From Opitutia bacterium Tous-C8FEB (GTDB lineage Bacteria; Verrucomicrobiota; Verrucomicrobiia; Opitutales; Opitutaceae), in NCBI GenBank assembly GCA_002304435.1, contig NEUZ01000004.1:1-48954 (forward strand): a stretch of DNA of 48,954 nt, written 5' to 3'. The position numbers and the translations under genes are program-made. Below are positions 1 through 8,500 of the stretch, one piece after another. The number at the start of each line of letters is the position of its first letter. Position 1 is the stretch's first letter. Below the pieces are notes generated by a model. That model was not told where the DNA came from and searched no databases. It was given only the letters and a program-made list of their open reading frames with translations.

Positions 1-170
1 TTCCGGGCGGCTGCCTCCTCGAGCAGTTTGCCGAACTCGGCGGACTTGGCGGAGGCGTGGGTGCGGACGTAGTCGGCGAAGGCCTGATCCTGCAGGGGCA
101 GGAGCTGGGCGCCCGCCCAGGCCAGCACGGCCACGGACAGGATCAGCTTCCACAGATTGCGTTTGAGCAT
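1..170 (-). CDS. secD: SecD, protein-export membrane protein (5' part only)
   Basis: The first 56 codons are visible; the gene runs off the left edge. SecD works with SecF and YajC beside SecYEG to drive late steps of protein export. The start ATG at 170 is followed by Met-Leu-Lys-Arg-Asn-Leu-Trp-Lys, then a hydrophobic segment (about residues 8-25) and a region with Pro-Leu-Gln-Asp. This matches the N-terminal membrane anchor of verrucomicrobial SecD or SecDF as I remember it. The gene lies 82 bp downstream of yajC on the same strand, the usual yajC-secD order, which supports the call more than the short sequence does. The periplasmic and RND-like domains are outside the window, so I cannot say whether SecF is fused. 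The sequence before the ATG reads GTACT. Confidence 0.75.
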   Translation of the reverse strand, partial: MLKRNLWKLILSVAVLAWAGAQLLPLQDQAFADYVRTHASAKSAEFGKLLEEAAAR

Positions 171-231
171 AGTACGTTTGGGTTGAAAAGGGAACGGGGG
201 CCCCGCCGGCCGGGGGCGAGGCGGGACGGGG

Positions 232-247
232 CCGGGCGAGCGCCCGG
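232..247 (-). other. GC-rich hairpin between yajC and secD
   Basis: A perfect inverted repeat, CCGGGCG and CGCCCGG with a 2-nt centre, lies 5 nt after the yajC stop codon and 62 nt before the secD start. There is no T-run, so it is not a classical intrinsic terminator. It could stabilise the yajC 3' end or partly attenuate secD transcription. GC-rich 7-bp arms also arise by chance in DNA of this composition. Confidence 0.3.
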
Positions 248-252
248 GGGCG

Positions 253-594
253 TCACTTGACCTCGGCGCCGGCCTTGCGGAGGACGGTCTGGACGAAGCC
301 CTTACCGATCTCGATCTTGGTATTGTCGGCGATGCGGACGACGAAGCGGTCGTCCTTCACGTTGGTGATCACGCCGAAGATCCCTCCGCTGGTGACGATC
401 TCGTCGCCGCTCTGCAGCTCTTTGAGCATCTTCTCGTGCTCCTTCTGCTTCTTGCGCTGGGGGGCGATGAGAAAGAAGTACATTGCGCCGAAGAGCAGCA
501 CCATCGGCAAAATCTGCACGAGGAAGGACGGTTGCTGCTGGGCGGGAGCGGGCGTCTGGGCAAGAAAAGCGGGGAGGAACGTCAGCGGATGCAT
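253..594 (-). CDS. yajC: YajC, Sec translocon accessory subunit
   Basis: This 113-residue inner-membrane protein belongs to the SecDF-YajC complex of the protein-export machinery. One membrane segment (about residues 20-43, ending Tyr-Phe-Phe-Leu-Ile-Ala-Pro) is followed by the family hallmark Pro-Gln-Arg-Lys-Lys-Gln-Lys-Glu-His. A small cytoplasmic beta domain follows, with Gly-Asp-Glu-Ile-Val-Thr-Ser-Gly-Gly-Ile-Phe-Gly and a C-terminal Ile-Glu-Ile stretch. I chose the ATG at 594 because it gives the normal family length and puts the membrane segment near the N terminus; the frame stays open upstream to 732 but codes nothing YajC-like there. Between the start and the membrane segment is a short Gln/Pro/Ala-rich stretch. 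It is probably co-transcribed with secD and diverges from speA. Confidence 0.95.
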   Translation of the reverse strand: MHPLTFLPAFLAQTPAPAQQQPSFLVQILPMVLLFGAMYFFLIAPQRKKQKEHEKMLKELQSGDEIVTSGGIFGVITNVKDDRFVVRIADNTKIEIGKGFVQTVLRKAGAEVK

Positions 595-638
595 TTTCGG
601 AATTGCTAGCGGGCAGGATTTGAAACCAGAAAAGACGC

Positions 639-668
639 ATCTAACGAATCCGCCGAAGGTAAAAGCAA
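639..668 (-). promoter_or_regulatory. Candidate sigma-70 promoter for yajC-secD
   Basis: On the minus strand TTGCTT (668-663) and TTAGAT (644-639) are separated by 18 nt and lie 45 nt upstream of the yajC start. The stretch 595-694 is one of the few AT-richer patches in the window and separates the divergent yajC and speA genes. Assigned by eye only. Confidence 0.3.
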
Positions 669-694
669 GCCATAACTCCCCACCCCGCACCGCG

Positions 695-2644
695 TTGAAA
701 AGCAAATCCTCGACCGCCTGGTCGGCCGCCAAGTCCGAAGAGCATTACGGTTTCAAACGCTGGGGCTCCGGCCACATCTCGGTGGATGACGCCGGCTGCG
801 TGAACGTGCAACCGCTGCTGGATGGCCGGGGCATCCGCGTGCTCGACGTGGTGCAGGAGGCGGTCGGGATGGGACTGAAAGCCCCGCTCGTGATCCGTTT
901 TCAGGACCTCCTCCGGCACCAAGTGGTCCGCCTCAACTCGCTCTTCGCCAAGGCGATCAAGGAAGAGGGCTACAAGGGCTCCTACCGCGGAGTGTTCCCG
1001 ATCAAGGTGAACCAGCTGCGCGAGGTCGTGGACGAGATCGTCGCGGCGGGCAAGGAGTTCAACTATGGCCTCGAGGCCGGCTCGAAACCGGAGCTGATGA
1101 TCGCGCTCGCGATGCACGAGGGGGCCCAGCGGCTGATCATCTGCAACGGCTACAAGGACCACGACTACATCCGCCTCGCCCTGCTGGGCCGCAAGCTCGG
1201 CAAGCGCATCATTCTGGTGGTCGAGCAGCTGGCGGAGCTCGACGACATCATCCGCATTTCCGAGGAGACGGGGGTGAAGCCGCTGATCGGCTTCCGCGCT
1301 AAGCTCCAGACCCGCGGCGAGGGTAAATGGGCGATGTCCACCGGCGACAACGCCAAGTTCGGCCTCAACACCGCCGAGATCCTGTTCGCCTGTGAGAAGC
1401 TGCGCGCCGCCCGCCTCCAGCAGGCCCTGCGGCTGGTGCATTTCCACATCGGCTCCCAGGTCCCCAACATCCTCACGATCAAGAACGCCGTGGTGGAAGC
1501 CTCCCGCTTCTACTGCCAGCTCGCGCGCCTCGGGTTCCCGATGGGCTACCTCGACGTCGGCGGCGGGCTGGGCATCGACTACGACGGGTCCCGCACCAAC
1601 TTCGAGTCGTCGATGAACTACTCGATGGAGGAGTACGCGCGCGACGTCGTCTCCAACATCCGCGAGATCTGCAACGCCTCCGGCGTACCCGAGCCCGACA
1701 TCGTCAGCGAGTCGGGCCGCGCCATTGTTGCCCCGCACTCGCTGCTCGTGGTGGAGGTGTTCGAGCGCATCAACAAGCGCGAGTCGCTCGGCCAGCAGCA
1801 CCAGCCCAAGCAGAAGCACAAAGTGGTGCAGGACCTCGAATCGATGCTGCGCAACCGCACCCGGCTCGGCCGGCTGGAGCGCTTCCACGACGCCCTCCAG
1901 AAAAAGGAGGAGGCCTTCTCGCTGTTCAACCTCGGCTACCTCGACCTCGAAAATCGCGCCGCCGCCGAGTCCCTCTTCTGGCAGATCTGCGAGCAGATCG
2001 CCAAGGAGGGCCGCCGGTCCGGCTACCAGCCCGAGGAACTCCACGACCTCAATCGCCTCCTCGCCGACCAGTACGTCTGCAACTTCTCCGTCTTCCAGTC
2101 CCTGCTCGACCACTGGGCCCTCAAGCAGCTCTTCCCCGTCGCCCCGCTCCACCGCCTCAACGAGCGCCCCACCGTCAACGCCATTCTGGTCGACATCACC
2201 TGCGATTCCGACGGCAAGATCTCGTCGTTCATCGATCTGCAGGACGTAAAGGACTACATCACCCTGCACCCGCTCAACCAGAAGCCCTACTACTTGGGCG
2301 TGTTCCTCACCGGCGCCTACCAGGACATTATGGGCGACCTGCACAACCTCTTCGGCCGCGTGAACGAGGTCCACGTGTTCCTCGAGGACGACGAGCCAAA
2401 CGGGTTCTACATCGAGGAGGCGCTCAGCGGCAGCCGCATCGCCGACGTGATCGAGGGCGTCCAGTACCAGCAAGAGGACCTCTGCCGACGGATGAAGGCG
2501 CAGATCGACGCCGCCACCCGCAAGGACCAAGTGAAGCCCCGCGAGGGCGTCCGGCTGCTCGAGCTCTACGAGAGCCAGATGCTCAACAAGACCTACCTGA
2601 ACATCGAGCCCCGCCGACCCGCCCGCCGGCGCCCCCGCGCCTGA
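695..2644 (+). CDS. speA: Biosynthetic arginine decarboxylase
   Basis: This PLP enzyme (fold III, 649 residues) converts arginine to agmatine, the first step of one putrescine/spermidine route. The PLP lysine is about K104 in Phe-Pro-Ile-Lys-Val-Asn-Gln. Further hallmarks are Gly-Leu-Glu-Ala-Gly-Ser-Lys, His-Phe-His-Ile-Gly-Ser-Gln, Asp-Val-Gly-Gly-Gly-Leu-Gly, and Ser-Glu-Ser-Gly-Arg-Ala. The catalytic Cys is near residue 503 in Asp-Ile-Thr-Cys-Asp-Ser-Asp-Gly. A helical insertion (about residues 330-440) and a C-terminal helical part fit SpeA rather than ornithine or diaminopimelate decarboxylases. The start is uncertain: there is no in-frame ATG or GTG close to the conserved Lys-Ser-Glu-Glu-His-Tyr, so I use the TTG at 695, which gives the normal SpeA N terminus. 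The frame is open upstream to 257 but only as antisense of yajC. No strong ribosome-binding site is visible. The pot importer at 13.5-17.3 kb belongs to the same metabolism. Confidence 0.93.
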   Translation: MKSKSSTAWSAAKSEEHYGFKRWGSGHISVDDAGCVNVQPLLDGRGIRVLDVVQEAVGMGLKAPLVIRFQDLLRHQVVRLNSLFAKAIKEEGYKGSYRGVFPIKVNQLREVVDEIVAAGKEFNYGLEAGSKPELMIALAMHEGAQRLIICNGYKDHDYIRLALLGRKLGKRIILVVEQLAELDDIIRISEETGVKPLIGFRAKLQTRGEGKWAMSTGDNAKFGLNTAEILFACEKLRAARLQQALRLVHFHIGSQVPNILTIKNAVVEASRFYCQLARLGFPMGYLDVGGGLGIDYDGSRTNFESSMNYSMEEYARDVVSNIREICNASGVPEPDIVSESGRAIVAPHSLLVVEVFERINKRESLGQQHQPKQKHKVVQDLESMLRNRTRLGRLERFHDALQKKEEAFSLFNLGYLDLENRAAAESLFWQICEQIAKEGRRSGYQPEELHDLNRLLADQYVCNFSVFQSLLDHWALKQLFPVAPLHRLNERPTVNAILVDITCDSDGKISSFIDLQDVKDYITLHPLNQKPYYLGVFLTGAYQDIMGDLHNLFGRVNEVHVFLEDDEPNGFYIEEALSGSRIADVIEGVQYQQEDLCRRMKAQIDAATRKDQVKPREGVRLLELYESQMLNKTYLNIEPRRPARRRPRA

Positions 2645-2687
2645 TCCCCCGCGCCGCGCGCGCTTCGGGATTGCTTTCCGACAACGC

Positions 2688-2707
2688 TAGTGTCCACTTG
2701 GACACTA
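2688..2707 (+). promoter_or_regulatory. LexA operator overlapping the lexA start codon
   Basis: The sequence TAGTGTCCACTTGGACACTA is a perfect palindrome: two 9-bp arms around CT. Its last base is the A of the lexA ATG. The core TGTCC-N4-GGACA has the same layout as the published Verrucomicrobia LexA consensus TGTTC-N4-GAACA, with one T-to-C change per half site. Position, symmetry and neighbouring gene all point to autoregulation of the lexA-imuA-imuB-dnaE2 operon. A TAGTGT hexamer inside it (2688-2693) could serve as a -10 element, which would make the lexA mRNA nearly leaderless. Confidence 0.85.
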
Positions 2708-3324
2708 TGAACGAACAGCTCACCGAGCGCCAGCAGCAGGTGCTCGGCTTCATCCAGTCCCACCACCGCGAGCACGGTGTCGCCCCCTCGCTGCGTGAGA
2801 TTCAGGCCCACTTCGGCCTCGCCAGCCCCTTCGGCGTCAAGCGGCACGTCGACGCCCTCATCGGCAAGGGCGTGCTCCGCCGCCTCGAGGGCAAGGCCCG
2901 CGGGCTGCTCCCCCCCACCCCGCCCGTCCCCGCGGGCATCCCCCTGTACGGGACCATCCCGGCAGGGCTGCCCACCGCCCAGGAACAGGAACCCGAAGCC
3001 TTTGTCCCCCTCGACCCCGCGACGCTCGGGGTCCACGCGGCCTCTCCCCTGTTCGCCCTCCGGGTCCGCGGAGACTCGATGATGGGCGCCGGCATCCTCG
3101 ACCAGGACGTCGTCTTCCTCACCCCGCGCGAACCGCGCCCGCGGGAGATCGTCGCCGCGCTGATCGATGGGGAATCCACGCTCAAGCGCTACCTGCTCCA
3201 GCGCGGCCGCCCGTTCCTGCGCGCCGAGAATCCCCGCTACCCTGACCTGCTGCCCGCCGAGGAGTTGGTGATCCAGGGAGTGATGGTCGGCCTGTTGCGT
3301 GCCGGCCCGGGCGCCGCCGGCTGA
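2707..3324 (+). CDS. lexA: LexA, SOS response repressor
   Basis: LexA represses SOS genes and cleaves itself when RecA is activated by DNA damage. The protein is 205 residues, normal for the family. An N-terminal winged helix (about 1-70) has the recognition-helix region Ala-Ser-Pro-Phe-Gly-Val-Lys-Arg-His near 39-47. The S24 peptidase domain has the Ala86-Gly87 cleavage site, nucleophile Ser124 in Arg-Gly-Asp-Ser-Met-Met, and general base Lys160 in Ser-Thr-Leu-Lys-Arg. I chose the ATG at 2707 over a TTG at 2671 because it gives the standard N terminus and because the operator ends on it. It is the first gene of the imuA-imuB-dnaE2 cassette, 76 bp ahead of imuA. This may be the cell's only LexA or a cassette-dedicated second copy; the window cannot tell. 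Confidence 0.96.
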   Translation: MNEQLTERQQQVLGFIQSHHREHGVAPSLREIQAHFGLASPFGVKRHVDALIGKGVLRRLEGKARGLLPPTPPVPAGIPLYGTIPAGLPTAQEQEPEAFVPLDPATLGVHAASPLFALRVRGDSMMGAGILDQDVVFLTPREPRPREIVAALIDGESTLKRYLLQRGRPFLRAENPRYPDLLPAEELVIQGVMVGLLRAGPGAAG

Positions 3325-3400
3325 AACACCGCCCCACCGCCGGCCGCCGCCGCGCCCCTGCCCGGGGACGCGCCACGGCGCGCCGTCGCCCCGCGCCCCG

Positions 3401-4072
3401 ATGTCCGCCCTCCCCCCCCGCTCCGATCGTCAACGGATGACGCCCGACGCCCTGCGCGCGCTGCTGGCCGGGCGCTTTACGTCCTGCGGCGCGCGCCACG
3501 AGGCGGTGGCGCCCGAGGGGCTGCCCACCGGCCTGCCCGCGATCGACGCGGCCGGCGGTTTACCCCGGGGGGCGATCTCCGAGCTCACCTGCCCGGCGTC
3601 CGGCGGCGGGGCCTCGCTGCTCCTCGGCGGCCTACTGGCGGCCAGCCGCGCCGGCGGCGGCCGGGCGGCGCTGGTCGACCCGCACGACGCCTTCGACCCA
3701 GACTCCTTTCCGGCGGCCACGCTGCGCCACCTAGTGTGGGTGCGCTGCCCAAACCCGAATCAAGCGCTCGCCGCGGCCGACTTGCTCGTCCGGGACGCGA
3801 ACTTCCATCTCGTGGTGCTGGATCTACGCCGGCTACCGGAGCCGGCGTTGCGCCGTATCCCGGCGACGCACTGGCACCGGCTGCGGCTCGCGGCCGAGAC
3901 CGCCGGGACCACGCTGCTGGTAGAGACCGCGGTGGCGGCGGTGCCCAGCGCTCGGCTCCGCTTGGTGCTGGCGCCTTCCCTGCCGCTCGCCGCGCTGGAG
4001 GAGGAACGCCTGCTACTGCTGGCCACCCTCTCCCCGGTGCGCACGCGGCATCTGTTGGCCGCCGCCGTCTGA
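3401..4072 (+). CDS. imuA: ImuA-like RecA-fold protein of the mutagenesis cassette
   Basis: ImuA proteins are RecA/SulA-like partners of ImuB and DnaE2 in damage-induced translesion synthesis. The identification rests mainly on position between lexA and imuB, plus a RecA-like pattern. From the ATG at 3401 (223 residues) there is a Gly-Leu-Pro-Ala-Ile-Asp segment, then Gly-Leu-Pro-Arg-Gly-Ala-Ile-Ser-Glu-Leu, then Cys-Pro-Ala-Ser-Gly-Gly-Gly-Ala-Ser-Leu near 64-73 where RecA has its Walker A loop. A Walker B-like Val-Val-Leu-Asp-Leu lies near 138-142. The P-loop lysine is missing, so normal ATP binding is doubtful. ATG 3437 is an alternative start (211 residues). The end lies 16 bp before imuB. 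The gene is extremely rich in Ala, Leu and Arg. Confidence 0.75.
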   Translation: MSALPPRSDRQRMTPDALRALLAGRFTSCGARHEAVAPEGLPTGLPAIDAAGGLPRGAISELTCPASGGGASLLLGGLLAASRAGGGRAALVDPHDAFDPDSFPAATLRHLVWVRCPNPNQALAAADLLVRDANFHLVVLDLRRLPEPALRRIPATHWHRLRLAAETAGTTLLVETAVAAVPSARLRLVLAPSLPLAALEEERLLLLATLSPVRTRHLLAAAV

Positions 4073-4088
4073 ACCTCCGAGGCCCGCC

Positions 4089-5570
4089 GTGTTCGCCGTG
4101 CTCCACGTGGAAGCGTTCGCCCTGCAGGCGGTCCTGCGAAGCGGTACGCCCTTGGGCGGGACCCGCCCGGCGGGCCTGATCACGGGCCTGGGTCGCCAGA
4201 CCGGCCTCGGTGAGTGCAATCGCGCCGCCCGCGCGGCGGGGCTCTCCGCGGGGATGTCCGTCGCGCAGGCCCTCGCGCGTTGTCCCGCCCTGCTCCTCCG
4301 CGTGCCCGATCCCGCGGCCGAGGCGGAGGCTCGGGCGGTGCTGCTCGCGGCGGCGCTCACGCTGTCGCCGGCGGTGGAGGCCACGGCGGCGGGTTGCTGC
4401 ACGATCGACCTCGGCGGCACCGACCCGGTCCGACGCCGGGCCGCGGCGGAGGCGGCGGTGCGCGCGCTCGCGGCGACGGATCTCGCGGCCAGCGTGGGCC
4501 TCGCCCGCACGCCACGGTTGGCGGCCTACGCGGCCCGCTGGGCGGGGCAGGACACGCTCCCGGAAAGATTCTTCGCGGTGGAGGATGAGAAGTCCTTCCT
4601 CTCCACGCTGCCAGTCGACTACGCGGAGCCGACGCCGGCGCAGGCCGCCCGGCTCGCCGGCTGGGGCATCCGCACCCTCGGTGAACTGGCCGCGCTCACG
4701 GCGGCCGGCCTGACCCGCCGACTCGGCCGCGAGGGCCGCGAGCTCTGGGACCGGGCCCGGGGTGGCGAAGCCAGGCCGCTGCGCCGCCACGAGCCGCCCG
4801 CGGGTTTCCACGCGGCCGCGGAGCACGAGGCGGGCGTCGAGACCTTGCCGGCGCTGCTGCCACCGCTGCAGCGCCACGTGGAACGACTCGCCCTCGAACT
4901 GCAGGCGGCCGGCCTAGCCGCGGGCGGACTGGAACTGGAGCTGCGGCTGGAGGACGGCCCGCCCCATCGCGCGCACCTCCGCCTGCCGGCGCCGACGGCC
5001 TCCGCCGCGCCGCTCCAGCGCGCCCTCGAGACCCACCTCACGGGGCTCCGCACCGCGGCGCCCGTACGGGGCTGGAGCCTGCGCGTGGCGGCGGTGCGCG
5101 CGCCGGTCCGCCAGCAGGATTTTCTCTCCGGCGGGTTACGCGACCCGCACGCCTTCACCGAGACCCTCGCCCGGGTGGCCGCTCTGGTCGGTGCCGAACG
5201 CGTCGGGACCCCCGTTCCCACCGACACCCACCGGCCGGATGCCGCGGCGCTCGGCCCGCCCCCGGGACTGCTGGAGGAGGCGCCGACGACGCCGCCGGCC
5301 GCGATCGGGCTGCCGCTGCGCCGCTTCCGCCCGCCCTTACCGGCGCGGCTGACCTTCGCGCCGGATTCGGGGTGCCCCACGCACGTCTGCACCGAGCGCT
5401 TCTCCGGCCCCGTCGCCGAGGCGCGCGGTCCGTGGTGCGCGAGCGGCGACTGGTGGGAACCAGCCCGCGCCTGGGTGCGGGTCGAGTGGGACGTAGCGCT
5501 CGCGGGCGGCGGCCTCTACCGGATCCTCGGCGAGCGCGAGGCCTGGTTCGTCGAGGGCGAATACGACTGA
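4089..5570 (+). CDS. imuB: ImuB, Y-family polymerase-like adaptor
   Basis: ImuB proteins look like Y-family DNA polymerases but have lost catalysis and serve to bring DnaE2 to the sliding clamp. The GTG at 4089 opens Phe-Ala-Val-Leu-His-Val-Glu-Ala-Phe, the place where DinB has the first catalytic Asp motif; the Asp pattern is not conserved. The second motif (Ser-x-Asp-Glu in active polymerases) reads Cys-Thr-Ile-Asp-Leu-Gly-Gly, without the Asp-Glu pair. Palm and finger-like parts span about 1-240, including Gly-Leu-Ala-Arg-Thr-Pro-Arg-Leu-Ala-Ala-Tyr-Ala-Ala; a little-finger-like part follows. Arg-Gln-Gln-Asp-Phe-Leu-Ser near residue 341 could be a weak clamp-binding motif. The C-terminal about 130 residues form the ImuB-specific tail. 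It is 493 residues long and ends 8 bp before dnaE2. Confidence 0.9.
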   Translation: MFAVLHVEAFALQAVLRSGTPLGGTRPAGLITGLGRQTGLGECNRAARAAGLSAGMSVAQALARCPALLLRVPDPAAEAEARAVLLAAALTLSPAVEATAAGCCTIDLGGTDPVRRRAAAEAAVRALAATDLAASVGLARTPRLAAYAARWAGQDTLPERFFAVEDEKSFLSTLPVDYAEPTPAQAARLAGWGIRTLGELAALTAAGLTRRLGREGRELWDRARGGEARPLRRHEPPAGFHAAAEHEAGVETLPALLPPLQRHVERLALELQAAGLAAGGLELELRLEDGPPHRAHLRLPAPTASAAPLQRALETHLTGLRTAAPVRGWSLRVAAVRAPVRQQDFLSGGLRDPHAFTETLARVAALVGAERVGTPVPTDTHRPDAAALGPPPGLLEEAPTTPPAAIGLPLRRFRPPLPARLTFAPDSGCPTHVCTERFSGPVAEARGPWCASGDWWEPARAWVRVEWDVALAGGGLYRILGEREAWFVEGEYD

Positions 5571-5578
5571 GCCGCGCG

Positions 5579-8500
5579 ATGGCCGCCTATTGCGAGCTGC
5601 ACTGCCGCAGCGCCTTCAGTTTCCTGCGGGGCGCGTCGACCCCGGAGGCGCTAGTGGCGGAGGCCGCGCGCCGCGGGCTGCCGGCGCTGGCGGTGCTTGA
5701 CCGCGACAACCTCTGCGCGGCCCCGCGGGTCTACGGCGCAGCGAGGATGGCCGGCGTACGCGCCCGCGTGGGCGCCGAGGTGACGCTCGCGGACGGCAGC
5801 GTGCTGCCCCTGCTGGTGGCCAACCGCACCGGATACCGCAACCTGTGCCGCCTCATCTCCGAGGCCAAGCTCACCCCCCGGCCGGCGGACGTGACGACGG
5901 AGGCAGCCGCGCCAGCGCCCGGGGCGCACGACCCGGAGGAGGCCGTGGATCCCGGAGCGCCCAAGCGACCCTGCCTCGCCACGTGGGAGGAGCTCGCGCG
6001 CCACGCTGAGGGGCTGGTGGCGCTGACCGGCGACGCGGAAGGACCGATACGGCGCGCGTGGCGGCGGGATGGTCCCGCGGCGGCAGCCGCAGCCCTCGTG
6101 CGGCTCGAGGCCATCTACGGCCACGACCGGTTGCACGTGGAACTGCAACGCGAGCGTCGCCGCGGAGAAGACCGGGAACTCGCCGGCCTCCGCGATCTCG
6201 CCGCCACGCAAGGCCTCCCCATCCTCGCGACCGGCGGCGTGGACTACGCGACCCCGGAAGGAAGGCCGGTGGCGGACGTCTTCACCTGCCTGCGGCACCG
6301 GACGACGCTGGATGCCGCGGGCCGCCGGCTCGCGCCCAACGCCGAGCGCCACCTGCGCGACGGGGCGGCGATGGCGGCGCGGTTCGCGGATCTTCCCGGC
6401 GCCGTGGAGGCCGCCGGCCGGCTCGAGGCCACGCTGGACTTCACCCTGCGCGACCTGGGCTACCGTTTTCCGAATTTCCCGGTACCACCAGGGGAGACGA
6501 TGCCCGGCCTGCTCCGCGCGCGGACCTACGCCGGCGCCCGCGAGCGTTACGGCGAACCCGGCCCGCGCGTGCGCGCCCAACTCGACCGCGAGCTCGCGCT
6601 GATCGAGCGCCTCGGCTTCTGCGGCTACTTCCTCGTCGTGTGGGACCTTTGCCGACACGCGCGCGAGGAGGGCATTTTGGTCCAGGGCCGGGGCAGCGCC
6701 GCCAACAGCGCTGTTTGCTACGTGCTCGGCATCACCGCGGTGGACCCGATCCGGCACGGCCTGCTCTTCGAGCGTTTCTTGAGCGAGGGCCGCGTCGGCC
6801 ACGACGGCCACCCCTCTTGGCCCGACATCGACCTCGATCTGCCTAGCGGGGAACCGCGCGAGCGCCTGATCCAAAAGGTCTACGCCGATCACGCGCCTCG
6901 GGGGGCGGCGATGACCGCGAACTTCATCACCTATCGCGGCCGAGGGGCGATGCGGGAACTCGGCAAGGTGCTCGGCTTCGGCGAGGACCTGCTCGACCGG
7001 TTCTCGGCGCTCCAGTCACCAGGGGATTTCCCGGACCCGTTGGAACTACGACAGCGGCTGGCGCTGGCGGGGCTTGCCCCGGACCATCCCCGCGGGGCGG
7101 CGCTTGCCTCGCTCCTGTGCCAACTGCGAGGGCTGCCGCGGCATCTCGGCCAGCATAGCGGCGGAATGGTGCTGTGCGGCGGGCGGCTCGACGAGGTCGT
7201 GCCGCTGGAGCCGGCCACGATGCCGGGCCGCGTGATCGTGCAGTGGGACAAGGCCTCGTGCGAGGACCTCGGCATCGTGAAGATCGACCTGCTGGGGCTG
7301 GGGATGATGGCCGTGCTGCAGGAGAGCTTCGCGCGGTGCGCGGAACGGGACGACCCGATCGCGTTGCACACCCTGCCGCCGGACGACCGAGCGACCTACG
7401 CGGCGATGCAGCGGGCGGACACCATCGGGGTCTTCCAGATCGAGAGCCGGGCGCAGATGGCCACCCTGCCGCGGCTGCGTCCGGCCTGCCTCTACGACGT
7501 CGCGATGCAGGTGGCGATCGTGCGGCCGGGCCCGATCGTCGGCCAGCTTACGCACCCGCTGATCCGCCGCCGCAACGGCCTGGAGCCCGTGACGTACCTC
7601 GATCCCAGCGTCGACGACATCGCGCGGCCGATCCTCGCCCGCACCCTCGGCGTGATCCTGTTCCAAGAGCAGATGCTGGAGCTGGCGATGCGGCTGGCGG
7701 GGCTCGCCGGCGGGGAGGCCGAGGAGCTCCGGCGCGCGATGGGCTGCACCCAGGACCCCGCCCGGCTGCGGCGCGCGCTGGGCCGCCTGGGCGAGGCCCT
7801 GCGCGCCCACGGGCGCAGCGAGACCGTCGTGCGCCGGCTCGGCGAGGCCGCGCTCTCGTTCGCCGCCTACGGGTTCCCCGAGTCGCACGCGCTGAGCTTC
7901 GCGCTGCTCGCCTACGCCAGTACTTGGCTAAAGGTGCACCGCCCCGCCCAGTTCACCGCCAGCCTGCTCAATCACCAGCCGATGGGCTTCTACGGCCCGG
8001 CGACCCTGGTGCAGGACGCCCGCCGCCACGGGCTGCGGATCCTGCCGGTGTGCGCCGCGCGCTCCCGCTGGGAATCCACGGCGGAGGCGGACGACGCCGT
8101 GCGGCTCGGGCTGCGCCACGTCCGCGGGCTGCGCGAGGAGGCCGCGCGCGCCCTCGAGCGGGAACGGGAGCGCGCGCCCTTCGCCTCGCTCGCCGACTGC
8201 CTACGGCGCACGCCCCTCAACGCCGCCGAGCGCCGCGCCCTCGCCGCCACCGGCGCCTTCCACGCGCTGGGTCCCCACCGCCGCGCCGCGCTCTGGCAAG
8301 TGGAGGCCGCGTGGTCGGACGGGGAACCACTGCTGCAGGACAGCGACGAGGAGCCGGACACGCCCGACGCGCTGCGCCCGATGACGCCGGGAGAACGCCT
8401 CGCGGCCGACTTCACCGGGCTCGGCCTGACCGGCGGCGCCCACCCGCTCGCCCGGCTCCGCGACCAACTACCCGACGTCTGGCGCGCGGCGGATCTCCCG

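Noticed and set aside
257-694. Extending SpeA upstream to the first in-frame ATG
   Set aside because: This would run antisense through the whole of yajC and add about 146 residues unlike any SpeA.
641-2530. Long minus-strand open frame (629 codons) opposite speA
   Set aside because: It is the antisense of a clear arginine decarboxylase; in DNA this rich in GC the complementary frames stay open by chance, and the translation has no family features.
3585-4877. Minus-strand open frame of 430 codons opposite imuA and imuB
   Set aside because: Arg/Gly/Pro-rich translation without domains; shadow of the real genes.
5651-6892. Minus-strand open frame of 413 codons opposite dnaE2
   Set aside because: Shadow of dnaE2 with no recognisable protein.
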